The position numbers were made by a program, and so were the translations under genes. Under the pieces are notes generated by a model that saw nothing but the letters and a program-made list of their open reading frames with translations, made no database searches and had not been told where the DNA came from. Below are positions 1 through 6,854 of a DNA stretch of 64,000 nucleotides, piece by piece. The DNA comes from Azospirillum humicireducens (GTDB taxonomy: Bacteria; Pseudomonadota; Alphaproteobacteria; Azospirillales; Azospirillaceae), in NCBI RefSeq assembly GCF_001639105.2, contig NZ_CP015285.1:1-64000 (forward strand). Reading direction: 5' to 3'. Positions within the stretch are counted from its first letter, which is position 1; each line of letters starts with the position of its first letter.

Positions 1-163
1 GAAGGTCGAGGGCGCGATCGAGAGCGGCGACAAGTCCGCCGCCGCCGAGGCGTTCAAGTCCGCTCAGCCGGAACTGATGCGCGGCGTTTCCAAGGGCGTG
101 CTGCACAAGAACACCGTGTCGCGCAAGCTGTCGCGTCTGTCGGCTGCGATCAAGGCTCTCTGA
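1..163 (+). CDS. rpsT: 30S ribosomal protein S20, C-terminal part (partial at window edge)
   Basis: The reading frame is open from the left edge and stops with TGA at 161-163. It encodes 53 residues ending in [11 protein letters not shown]. The segments [15 protein letters not shown] and SRKLSRL match the conserved C-terminal half of bacterial S20, a small basic protein that binds 16S rRNA and helps assemble the 30S subunit. The start lies outside the window. A strong intrinsic terminator follows directly. rpsT just upstream of dnaA is a common order in Rhodospirillales, which supports the call. Confidence 0.93.
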   Translation, partial: KVEGAIESGDKSAAAEAFKSAQPELMRGVSKGVLHKNTVSRKLSRLSAAIKAL

Positions 164-186
164 TAGAGCCTTCGTCCGCTACTTTC

Positions 187-222
187 AAAAAGCCGCGCCC
201 GTGACTCGGGGCGCGGCTTTTT
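187..222 (+). terminator. rpsT intrinsic terminator
   Basis: A perfect 14-bp stem runs from 187-200 to 209-222 around an 8-nt loop. It is G/C-rich at the core and ends in a T run (219-222). It begins 24 nt after the rpsT stop codon. Confidence 0.9.
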
Positions 223-718
223 GCGTTTAAAGTAAATGTGTAGGTCCTCGACAATTGTCTTAGATTGTCGTTAGGTCCACTTATGAGATTCTGGATGAGT
301 CTTGCGGTCTATGCGCATGTTTTTATCTTTTTGGGCCGTTCGCCATCTGTCCCATTGCCAGATTTCCGCGGCATGGTTAGACTTTTCCTCCATTCGGCTG
401 GACGAATTGGGGTGATACAACACTCTGTGTCCGGTTGAACACAGCAGTGAAATACTGAAGGTCTTACGCCGGATCAGGGCTTGTTGAGTCCCGGTCGTAC
501 GCACGATCTTCTTTTACTTACAAGCTGTCGCGCTTGAGGCGGGATTTACGATCCCGTCGACTCTTGCGTGTGCTTTTTGGGTATAGTGTTTCGTTCGGAG
601 TCATTCCCGCCTGGCTTCTTGGGGAAGGGATCGGACGGGCGTCTATTCCAGTTGCGGGGCGATACCGCGCCGCCACGGCGATCGGGCCGGCCGGCGGAAG
701 GAGCGGGAGTAAGGGAGC
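223..718. other. rpsT-dnaA intergenic region, AT-richer, possible origin/promoter region
   Basis: About 500 bases without a convincing gene. The part from about 225 to 530 is visibly lower in GC than its surroundings. It contains a 10-bp palindrome GACAATTGTC at 250-259 and the near-repeated words TAGGTCC and TTAGGTCC on either side of it. GGGAT-N5-ATCCC lies just upstream of the GC-rich dnaA leader. No consensus DnaA box (TTATNCACA) was found by eye, so an origin here is not shown. A dnaA promoter must lie in the right-hand part. Confidence 0.4.
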
Positions 719-2251
719 ATGTCGGTCGGCGTGTCGTTGGATCAGCAGTGGGCGCGCATTCGCGGGCGCCTGAAGGAAGAGGTGGGCGAGATCGCCTATC
801 GGAGCTGGCTTCAGCCGCTGTCCGTCGCCAGCCTTGTCGGCGGCGAGGTATGCATCGTCGTGCCCACGCGCTTCATGCGCGACTGGGTGCTGACCCACTA
901 TGCCGACCGCATCCGCGCCCTCTGGTCCGGCGAGAATCCGGAAGTCCAGTCGATCGACGTCATCGTCGCCTCCACCAACCCGCCGGCGGCGCTGGTCGCC
1001 GACAATGACGACATCGACGACGACCGGCCCGCACCGGCGCCGCGCGCTGCGGAGTCCCGCGCCGCCGAGTCGCGTCCGGCGCCCCGTCCGGCACCGCCCC
1101 CGCGCCCGTCCGAGTCCGGCTTCTCCGCGGAACCGGCGCCGTCAACGGTCTACACCTCTGCCTCCTATGGCGGTGCGTCGGACGAGTCGCCGAATGCCGT
1201 CCCGGCGATCCTGGAAGACCGGTCTGACCTGTCGGCGGCGCTCGACCCGCGCTTCACCTTCGAGAATTTCGTCGTCGGCAAACCGAACGAGCTGGCCCAT
1301 GCCGCCGCCCGCCGTGTCGCCGACGCCACCGCCGTGACCTTCAACCCGCTGTTCCTCTATGGCGGGGTGGGCTTGGGCAAGACCCACCTGATGCACGCGC
1401 TGGCTTGGCAGATCCGCAAGAACGACCCGAACCGCAAGGTGCTGTACCTGTCGGCCGAGAAGTTCATGTACCAGTTCATCCGGGCGCTGCGCTTCAAGGA
1501 CACGATGGCCTTCAAGCAGCAGTTCCGCTCGGTCGACGTGCTGATGATCGACGACGTGCAGTTCATCAGCGGCAAGGACTCCACGCAGGAGGAGTTCTTC
1601 CACACCTTCAACGCGCTGGTCGACCAGAACCGGCAGGTCATCATCTCCGCCGACAAGAGCCCGTCCGACCTGGAAGGCATGGAGGAGCGTCTGCGCTCCC
1701 GCCTGGGCTGGGGCCTGGTCGCCGACATCCACCCGACCACCTACGAGCTGCGGCTGGGCATCCTCCAGGCCAAGGCCGACGCGCTCCAGGCCACCATCCC
1801 GCTGAAGGTGCTGGAGTTCCTCGCCCACAAGATCACCTCGAACGTGCGCGAGCTGGAAGGGGCGCTGAACCGCATCGTCGCCCATGCCGAACTGGTCGGC
1901 CGCTCCATCTCGCTGGAGACGACGCAGGAGGTGCTGCACGATCTGCTGCGCGCCAACGACCGCCGCGTCACCATCGACGAGATCCAGAAGCGGGTGGCGG
2001 AGCATTACAACATCCGCGTCGCCGACATGCATTCCGCCCGCCGCGCCCGCGCGGTGGCCCGTCCGCGCCAGATCGCCATGTATCTGGCCAAGCAGCTGAC
2101 CGCCCGCTCGCTGCCGGAGATCGGCCGCAAGTTCGGCGGCCGCGACCACACCACGGTGATGCATGCTGTCAAGAAGGTGGACGAGCTGCGCGCCACCGAC
2201 CCGTCCTTTGCCGAAGACGTGGAACTGCTGCGCCGCATGCTCGAAAGCTGA
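719..2251 (+). CDS. dnaA: Chromosomal replication initiator protein DnaA
   Basis: A 510-residue AAA+ initiator that binds DnaA boxes and opens the origin. Domain I covers about residues 1-85. A Pro/Ala/Arg-rich domain II linker (about 90-165) is longer than in E. coli but usual for alphaproteobacteria. The AAA+ core has Walker A GGVGLGKTH at 215-223 and Walker B with IDDVQF at 277-282. Domain IV ends with the DNA-binding signature GGRDHTTVMHAV at about 473-484. The ATG is preceded by a purine-rich stretch (GGAAGGAGCGGGAG, then AAGGGAGC). The gene stands alone between rpsT and a GGDEF gene in the same direction. Confidence 0.97.
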   Translation: MSVGVSLDQQWARIRGRLKEEVGEIAYRSWLQPLSVASLVGGEVCIVVPTRFMRDWVLTHYADRIRALWSGENPEVQSIDVIVASTNPPAALVADNDDIDDDRPAPAPRAAESRAAESRPAPRPAPPPRPSESGFSAEPAPSTVYTSASYGGASDESPNAVPAILEDRSDLSAALDPRFTFENFVVGKPNELAHAAARRVADATAVTFNPLFLYGGVGLGKTHLMHALAWQIRKNDPNRKVLYLSAEKFMYQFIRALRFKDTMAFKQQFRSVDVLMIDDVQFISGKDSTQEEFFHTFNALVDQNRQVIISADKSPSDLEGMEERLRSRLGWGLVADIHPTTYELRLGILQAKADALQATIPLKVLEFLAHKITSNVRELEGALNRIVAHAELVGRSISLETTQEVLHDLLRANDRRVTIDEIQKRVAEHYNIRVADMHSARRARAVARPRQIAMYLAKQLTARSLPEIGRKFGGRDHTTVMHAVKKVDELRATDPSFAEDVELLRRMLES

Positions 2252-2366
2252 GGATCGTTCGGCTGCTCAATCAACCGCGGCGTGTCGCCACGCCGCTATG
2301 CCATCGCGACAGGAAGTTTGCTAAGGTCTGCCCGCACGGACTCTTTGCGGACGGCGTGGTGTTGCG

Positions 2367-3293
2367 GTGGAAACGAATATTCTTGTCGCCGACGATTCCG
2401 AATACTTCCGCGAACAGATTCGTGCGGATCTGGAAAGCAACGGCTACCGGGTGCTGTTGGCCGAGGACGGGGCGCAGGCGCTGGCGATCTACCGCAGCCA
2501 CGACATCCACATCCTGATCACCGACCTAGAAATGCCGGTGATGACGGGGCTGGAACTGTGCTGGCACGTCCGGGCGGAGGATGACCAGCACCGCACCTTC
2601 ACCATCCTGATGACCGGCGACACCGAGACCGTGCGGCGGATCGAGGCCTTCGATTCAGGCGCCGACGAGTTCCTGGCCAAGCCCATCGACCTGTCGATGC
2701 TGCGCGCCCGCGTGCGGGCCGGCGAGCGCATCACCCGCATGCACCGGGTGATGGTGGAGATGCTCCACACCGATTATCTGACCGGGGTCCTGAACCGCCG
2801 CTATTTCATGGAGCGGCTGGAGCAGGCCTATCGCGCCGCGAAGGAGGAGGGGACCGCGTTGGCGGTCGCCATGTTCGACCTCGACCATTTCAAGACGATC
2901 AACGACACCCACGGCCACAGCAACGGCGACCTTGCGCTGAAGCGTTTCGCCGACCATTGCGCCGGCCAGGTGCCGGACGGCGGCTTTCTCGGCCGTCTGG
3001 GCGGGGAGGAGTTCTGCCTGTGCCTGCCAGCCGGCGACCTGGAGACGGCGCTGGCACAGGTCGAGGCGATCCGCCGCTCCACCGCCGAACTCATGGTGGA
3101 AGCCGGGAGCGGGGCCAGCTTCGCCTTCACCGTCAGCATCGGCATGTGCCTGGTCCAGGACACCGGATCGGTCAACGACCTGATGACCCAGGCCGACGAA
3201 GCGCTCTATTTCGCCAAGCGCAGCGGCCGCAACCGCACCGTCCTGCGCGGGGCGGAAGGGGTGACGGTCAAGGCGCGCTTTTACGTGATGTGA
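2367..3293 (+). CDS. Response regulator with GGDEF output: diguanylate cyclase (PleD-like, single REC)
   Basis: A 308-residue cytoplasmic protein expected to make c-di-GMP from two GTP when phosphorylated. The REC domain (about 3-120) has phospho-acceptor Asp53 in ITDLEMP and the conserved Lys105 in AKP. The GGDEF domain (about 130-300) starts with TDYLTGVLNRR and has an intact active site GGEEF at 212-216. The RxxD inhibitory site normally found just before GGDEF is absent; the equivalent positions read DGGFLGR. Feedback inhibition by c-di-GMP at the I-site is therefore unlikely. The start is GTG. Its kinase is not evident nearby. It converges on the histidine kinase gene with only 17 nt between them. 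Confidence 0.9.
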   Translation: METNILVADDSEYFREQIRADLESNGYRVLLAEDGAQALAIYRSHDIHILITDLEMPVMTGLELCWHVRAEDDQHRTFTILMTGDTETVRRIEAFDSGADEFLAKPIDLSMLRARVRAGERITRMHRVMVEMLHTDYLTGVLNRRYFMERLEQAYRAAKEEGTALAVAMFDLDHFKTINDTHGHSNGDLALKRFADHCAGQVPDGGFLGRLGGEEFCLCLPAGDLETALAQVEAIRRSTAELMVEAGSGASFAFTVSIGMCLVQDTGSVNDLMTQADEALYFAKRSGRNRTVLRGAEGVTVKARFYVM

Positions 3294-3310
3294 GGTCCGC
3301 GCCGCCGGGT

Positions 3311-4813
3311 TCACAGCGGCAGGGTGACCGTCGCCCGCAATCCCCCGCCGTTCCCGCCGTCATTCTCGCCGTCGCCCTGGCGGTTGGACAGGGTCACGTC
3401 GCCGCCATGGCCGCGGATGATGCTGCGGGCGGTGGACAGGCCCAGCCCGACACCGCCGGTATCGCGCGAGCGGGAGCGCTCCAGCCGGTAGAAGGGGGCG
3501 AAGACCTTTTCGAACTCCGCCTCCGGGATGCCGGGGCCGTCATCCTCGATGTGGATGCGCGCCTGCCTGCCGGCGCCCGATCCGTCCGGGCCGCTCTCCA
3601 GACCGACGGTGAAGCCGCCGCCATACTTGATCGCGTTGTCCATCAGGTTGGCGAAGGCCCGGCGCAGGGCCACCGGCCGGCCTTCCGCCACCACATGGGC
3701 GGGACCGTCATAGACGGCGCGGTGGCCGGCATCGACGCGGTCGTCGCACAGGCTCTGCAGCAGGTCGGCAAGGTCGAAGCGGACGCGCGGCTCGCGCTGG
3801 GCATCGTCGCGGGCGAAGGCCAGCGTGGCGGAGATCATCGCCTCCATCTCGTCGAGGTCGGCCAGCATCCGCCGCTGCATCTCCGGATCGTCCACCAGCT
3901 CGGCGCGCAGGCGCAGGCGGGTGATCGGTGTGCGCAGGTCGTGGCCGATCGCCGCCAGCATCTGGGTACGGTCGGCGACGAAGCGGGCGAGCCGCGCCTG
4001 CATCCGGTTGAAGGCGCGGATGGCGGCGCGCAGCTCGCGCGGGCCTTCCTCCGGCAGCGGATCGGCCTGACCGTCGACGCTGAGCCGTTCGGCGGCGGCG
4101 GCGAAGCTGTCCAGCGGACCGGCGGCGCGGCGGGCGGCCAGCAGCGAGACCACCAGGATCACCGCCGCCACCCCGCCCATCCACAGCAGGAAGCGGAAGA
4201 CGCGGAACGGGCCGGGCAGCGGATCGCCGCCGGTGAAGCTGAGCCAGGATCCGTCGCCGAGCCGCACCGACAGCCGGACATGCGGCCCCCAGCGCCGTGG
4301 CTCGTCGCCGCCCAGGAAGGGAGGAGGCGGGCCGACGCCGACCCTGCCGTCGGGGGGAAGCTGCACCTCCACCACGATGTTGCGGTCGGCGGTGCTCAGC
4401 TGCTCGCGCAGCCGGTGCCTCAACCCCTCGAACCGTCCGGTGGAAAAGGCGGGACCCAGCGGCGGCGGACGGTCGGGATGCCATTCGACGCGCAGCACCG
4501 GATCGTCGATGGCGCGCACCACCCGCGCCCGGTCGGGCGCCGACGTGCTTTCCACCAGCTGGACGATGGCGGTGACGCGCTGGATCAGCACGTTGGGGCC
4601 ATGGATCGGCGGCCCCTCGCTGCGGTCGGTCAGATAGATCAGCGCGCTGATCGCCTGGGTCAGCAGCAGCGCCAGCACCACCGTCATGGCGATGCGCGAG
4701 GCAAGGCTGTCGGGGAAGCGGAAGCGCAGCCGCCGGACGGCGCCGCGGCGGCGGGCGAGCCTGGACTTTGCCGTTTCCGGCTGGGGCTTGGCCGTTTCCG
4801 GCTGGGCGGTCAT
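3311..4813 (-). CDS. Sensor histidine kinase, EnvZ/CpxA type
   Basis: A 500-residue inner-membrane kinase. It has TM1 at about 41-62, a periplasmic sensor of about 140 residues rich in Pro and Arg, TM2 at about 206-226, then HAMP. The H-box has phospho-His291 in GHDLRTP, followed by an N-box NLMDNAIKYG at 389-398. The G1 box is DDGPGIP at 424-430 and the G2 box is GVGLGLS at 454-460. The ATG at 4813 overlaps the stop of the response regulator by 4 nt (ATGA), so the two are translationally coupled and are cognate partners. A Spy/CpxP-like gene on the other side of the pair suggests an envelope-stress signal. That is inference from context. Confidence 0.9.
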   Translation of the reverse strand: MTAQPETAKPQPETAKSRLARRRGAVRRLRFRFPDSLASRIAMTVVLALLLTQAISALIYLTDRSEGPPIHGPNVLIQRVTAIVQLVESTSAPDRARVVRAIDDPVLRVEWHPDRPPPLGPAFSTGRFEGLRHRLREQLSTADRNIVVEVQLPPDGRVGVGPPPPFLGGDEPRRWGPHVRLSVRLGDGSWLSFTGGDPLPGPFRVFRFLLWMGGVAAVILVVSLLAARRAAGPLDSFAAAAERLSVDGQADPLPEEGPRELRAAIRAFNRMQARLARFVADRTQMLAAIGHDLRTPITRLRLRAELVDDPEMQRRMLADLDEMEAMISATLAFARDDAQREPRVRFDLADLLQSLCDDRVDAGHRAVYDGPAHVVAEGRPVALRRAFANLMDNAIKYGGGFTVGLESGPDGSGAGRQARIHIEDDGPGIPEAEFEKVFAPFYRLERSRSRDTGGVGLGLSTARSIIRGHGGDVTLSNRQGDGENDGGNGGGLRATVTLPL

Positions 4814-5568
4814 GGCGCCAGACCGCCGTTGGAGACACCGCCATTGGCGACGGTGGCGGTGAACAGATAGCCGCCGCCGCGCACCGTCTTGATCAGCGTC
4901 GGGTCGGCCGGATCGGGTTCGATCTTGCGGCGCAGCCGGCTGACCTGCACGTCGATGGAACGGTCGAAGGGCACCGCCGAACGGCCGCGCGCCAGATCGA
5001 GCAGCTGGTCGCGGGTCAGCACCCTCTGCGGATGCTCGACGAAGGCGACCAGCAGGTCGTATTCGCCGGCCGACAGCTGGACCAGCACGCCGTCGGGCGA
5101 GCGCAGCTCGCGCTTGGTGACGTCGAGCGACCAGCCCTCGAAGCGCAGCACCGTGCCGGCCGCCGCAGGCGCGCCCGCCACCGGCGGGGCGGAGACGCGG
5201 CGCAGCACCGCCTTGATGCGGGCCAGCAGCTCGCGCGGGCTGAAGGGCTTCGCCAGATAGTCGTCGGCGCCCATCTCCAGCCCGACGATGCGGTCGGTCT
5301 CCTCCCCCATGGCGGTCAGCATGATGACGGGGGTCTGCGCCGTCTGCGGCGTGGCGCGCAGGCGGCGGCAGAGCGACAGACCATCCTCCCCCGGCAGCAT
5401 CAGGTCGAGAACGATCAGGTCGACGCGGGCGCCGTCGAGCGTGCGCATCATCTCCGCCCCGTCCCGGACCCCGGTGACCCGGAAGCCGTGCTTGGTCAGG
5501 AACTGGGCGACGAGGGAGCGGATTTCGCGGTCGTCGTCGACGACGAGAAGGTGGGGCGTGCGGTCCAT
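4810..5568 (-). CDS. OmpR-family response regulator (possible CpxR/OmpR analogue)
   Basis: A 252-residue two-component regulator. The receiver domain has acidic residues DDD at 11-13, phospho-Asp55 in LDLMLPGED and Lys107 in AKPF. A linker rich in Ala/Pro leads to a winged-helix domain (about 145-243) with the typical SAGEYDLL, RSIDVQVSRLRRKIE and TVRGGGYLF segments. It is first in an operon with the overlapping kinase gene. Repeated GTAAC/GTTAC boxes lie 45-90 bp upstream of its start, in the region shared with the divergent Spy-like gene. Autoregulation is likely but not proven. Confidence 0.92.
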   Translation of the reverse strand: MDRTPHLLVVDDDREIRSLVAQFLTKHGFRVTGVRDGAEMMRTLDGARVDLIVLDLMLPGEDGLSLCRRLRATPQTAQTPVIMLTAMGEETDRIVGLEMGADDYLAKPFSPRELLARIKAVLRRVSAPPVAGAPAAAGTVLRFEGWSLDVTKRELRSPDGVLVQLSAGEYDLLVAFVEHPQRVLTRDQLLDLARGRSAVPFDRSIDVQVSRLRRKIEPDPADPTLIKTVRGGGYLFTATVANGGVSNGGLAP

Positions 5569-5612
5569 GCCCCCATGATCGGGCGAGGGGCGGCGGGCGT
5601 GAAGGGGAAATG

Positions 5613-5656
5613 TGTAACGCCCGGTTACGGGGGCCGCCGCGGTTACACTCTGTTAC
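5613..5656. promoter_or_regulatory. Candidate response-regulator operator: repeated GTAAC/GTTAC boxes
   Basis: Four pentamers lie in 44 bp: GTAAC at 5614-5618 and GTTAC at 5624-5628, 5642-5646 and 5652-5656. Read on the minus strand, the last two form GTAAC-N5-GTAAC, close to the CpxR consensus GTAAA-N5-GTAAA and to the 10-bp spacing preferred by OmpR-family dimers. The first two form an inverted pair with the same 5-bp spacing. The site sits between the regulator gene and the Spy-like gene, so it could control both. Confidence 0.55.
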
Positions 5657-5784
5657 CAAATGACCGGTTTGCGGACATGCGACCGCAACGTTGGGCGCCC
5701 ATTGTCTGGTCATCGGGACAACGGCGGCGATGAGGCCGGCACCGTCCCAGCGGAATAAGCCCCCTCCATCCGGGGTTTAGACAG

Positions 5785-5832
5785 CACCGTGATCCGCATC
5801 GCGATCCACATCGCGATCCGCGCCGTGATCCA
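5785..5832 (+). repeat. Tandem array of four 12-bp units
   Basis: Four consecutive 12-mers start at 5785, 5797, 5809 and 5821. Each ends in GATCC followed by A or G, and they vary only slightly. The array lies in the leader of the Spy-like gene, ending 27 bp before its ATG. It could be a slippage-prone leader or a binding array; nothing in the sequence decides this. Confidence 0.75.
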
Positions 5833-5859
5833 CGGGCCAAACACTGAGGAGTCGTCACC

Positions 5860-6450
5860 ATGAAACGCGCCCTTCTGACGTCCGCCCTGCTGGTCGCCGG
5901 TCTCGGCGTGGCCGTTCCGGTCTTCGCCCAAAATGGTCCGCAGCCCGGCGGTCCCGGCCCGGCCGGCGGTCCCGACCGCCACTTCGCCCGCATGTGCGAG
6001 GACCAGGAGGCCCGTCTGGCCGGCAAGCTGGCCTATGCGGAGAAGAAGCTGAAGATCACCGAGCAGCAGCGCGCCGCCTGGACCAAGTTCGCCGACGCCG
6101 CCCGCTCCAGCCTGAAGCCGACGCAGGATCTGTGCGTCAAGTTCAAGGACGCCCCGCCGCCGGCAGCCCTGCCGCAGCGCCTTGAACGCGCCGAGCAGAT
6201 GATGCAGGCCCACCTGCAGCAGGTCCAGACCGTCCGCCCGGCCCTGACCGACCTCTACGCCCAGCTGACGCCCGACCAGCAGAAGCAGGCCGACCGCATG
6301 CTGAATCCGGGACCGGGCGGCATGGGCGGCCATATGGGCCCGCACCATGGCGGACCCATGGACGACCATGACGGTCCGCGCCATCCCGGCATGGGTCCGG
6401 GCAAGGGCCCCGGCCCGGGTCCGGCCCCGCAGGAGCCGCCCAAGGGCTGA
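5860..6450 (+). CDS. Spy/CpxP-like LTXXQ-motif periplasmic protein
   Basis: A 196-residue exported protein. A signal peptide covers residues 1-23 (cleavage after VFA). The helical core carries two copies of the family motif: LKITEQQ near residue 66 and LTPDQQ near 138, as in the chaperone/adaptor family of Spy and CpxP. The tail after about residue 148 is rich in Gly, His, Met and Pro, which could bind metal. A good RBS (GAGGAG) lies just before the ATG. Position next to an EnvZ/CpxA-type two-component pair suggests it is a regulon member or feedback modulator. An intrinsic terminator follows. Confidence 0.8.
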   Translation: MKRALLTSALLVAGLGVAVPVFAQNGPQPGGPGPAGGPDRHFARMCEDQEARLAGKLAYAEKKLKITEQQRAAWTKFADAARSSLKPTQDLCVKFKDAPPPAALPQRLERAEQMMQAHLQQVQTVRPALTDLYAQLTPDQQKQADRMLNPGPGGMGGHMGPHHGGPMDDHDGPRHPGMGPGKGPGPGPAPQEPPKG

Positions 6451-6510
6451 CGTAACAGAGAGACTCCCGGCGGCGACCCCAAGCCCCCCAACGCAGCCGC
6501 CGTGAGCCAG

Positions 6511-6542
6511 AAGGGCCGCCGAACCCCCATTCGGCGGCCCTT
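6511..6542 (+). terminator. Terminator after the Spy-like gene
   Basis: A 13-bp stem runs from 6511-6523 to 6530-6542 around a 6-nt loop, about 60 nt after the stop codon. The T run is short, but the stem is perfect. Confidence 0.7.
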
Positions 6543-6605
6543 CCCGCCTCCAGCCTTTCGTTTCCGATGCGGTTCGCTTCGCCCTGGAAATCCGGGAGCA
6601 TCCCC

Positions 6606-6740
6606 ATGAGCGCGCTCGATCTTTCCCCGCTGTTCTTCAGCCTGTCGGTCATGAGGCAGGATTACCTGCTGATCCTCGGCATGGCCCGGAACGGGCTCCG
6701 GTCGCTCCGCGCCCGCCGCGCCCCCTCCCTGCGGGATTAG
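6606..6740 (+). CDS. Possible small protein, 44 residues, unknown
   Basis: A short frame from ATG to TAG. A GGGAG sequence 6-10 nt before the ATG would serve as RBS. The product starts MSALDLSPLFF, has a weakly hydrophobic middle and a basic tail (RSLRARRAPSLRD). I recognise no family. It lies between a terminator and the helicase gene. It could equally be a chance frame in GC-rich DNA. Confidence 0.3.
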   Translation: MSALDLSPLFFSLSVMRQDYLLILGMARNGLRSLRARRAPSLRD

Positions 6741-6854
6741 CCGTCCGGCGGCGCCCGGCCGGCCGGACCCACGCAGTCCCGGATCGGCGCAATCGCCATA
6801 CATCGCCAAGCCGCCGCTTGCATTGCGGGCCTTCGCACCCCAAAGCTTACCCCT

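Noticed and set aside
271..504. Minus-strand frame of 77 residues in the rpsT-dnaA gap
   Set aside because: No RBS, no recognisable domain and low GC at all codon positions, so it looks like chance in AT-richer DNA.
223..718. oriC with consensus DnaA boxes
   Set aside because: No TTATNCACA sequence on either strand; only composition and gene order suggest an origin.
2957..4870. 637-residue plus-strand frame over the histidine kinase
   Set aside because: It is antisense to a kinase with all motifs in order and begins inside the GGDEF gene. It is typical of GC-rich shadow frames.
4814..5713. Upstream extension of the kinase frame through the regulator gene
   Set aside because: The extension is in another frame over a complete OmpR-type regulator. 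The kinase start at 4813 overlaps the regulator stop by ATGA.
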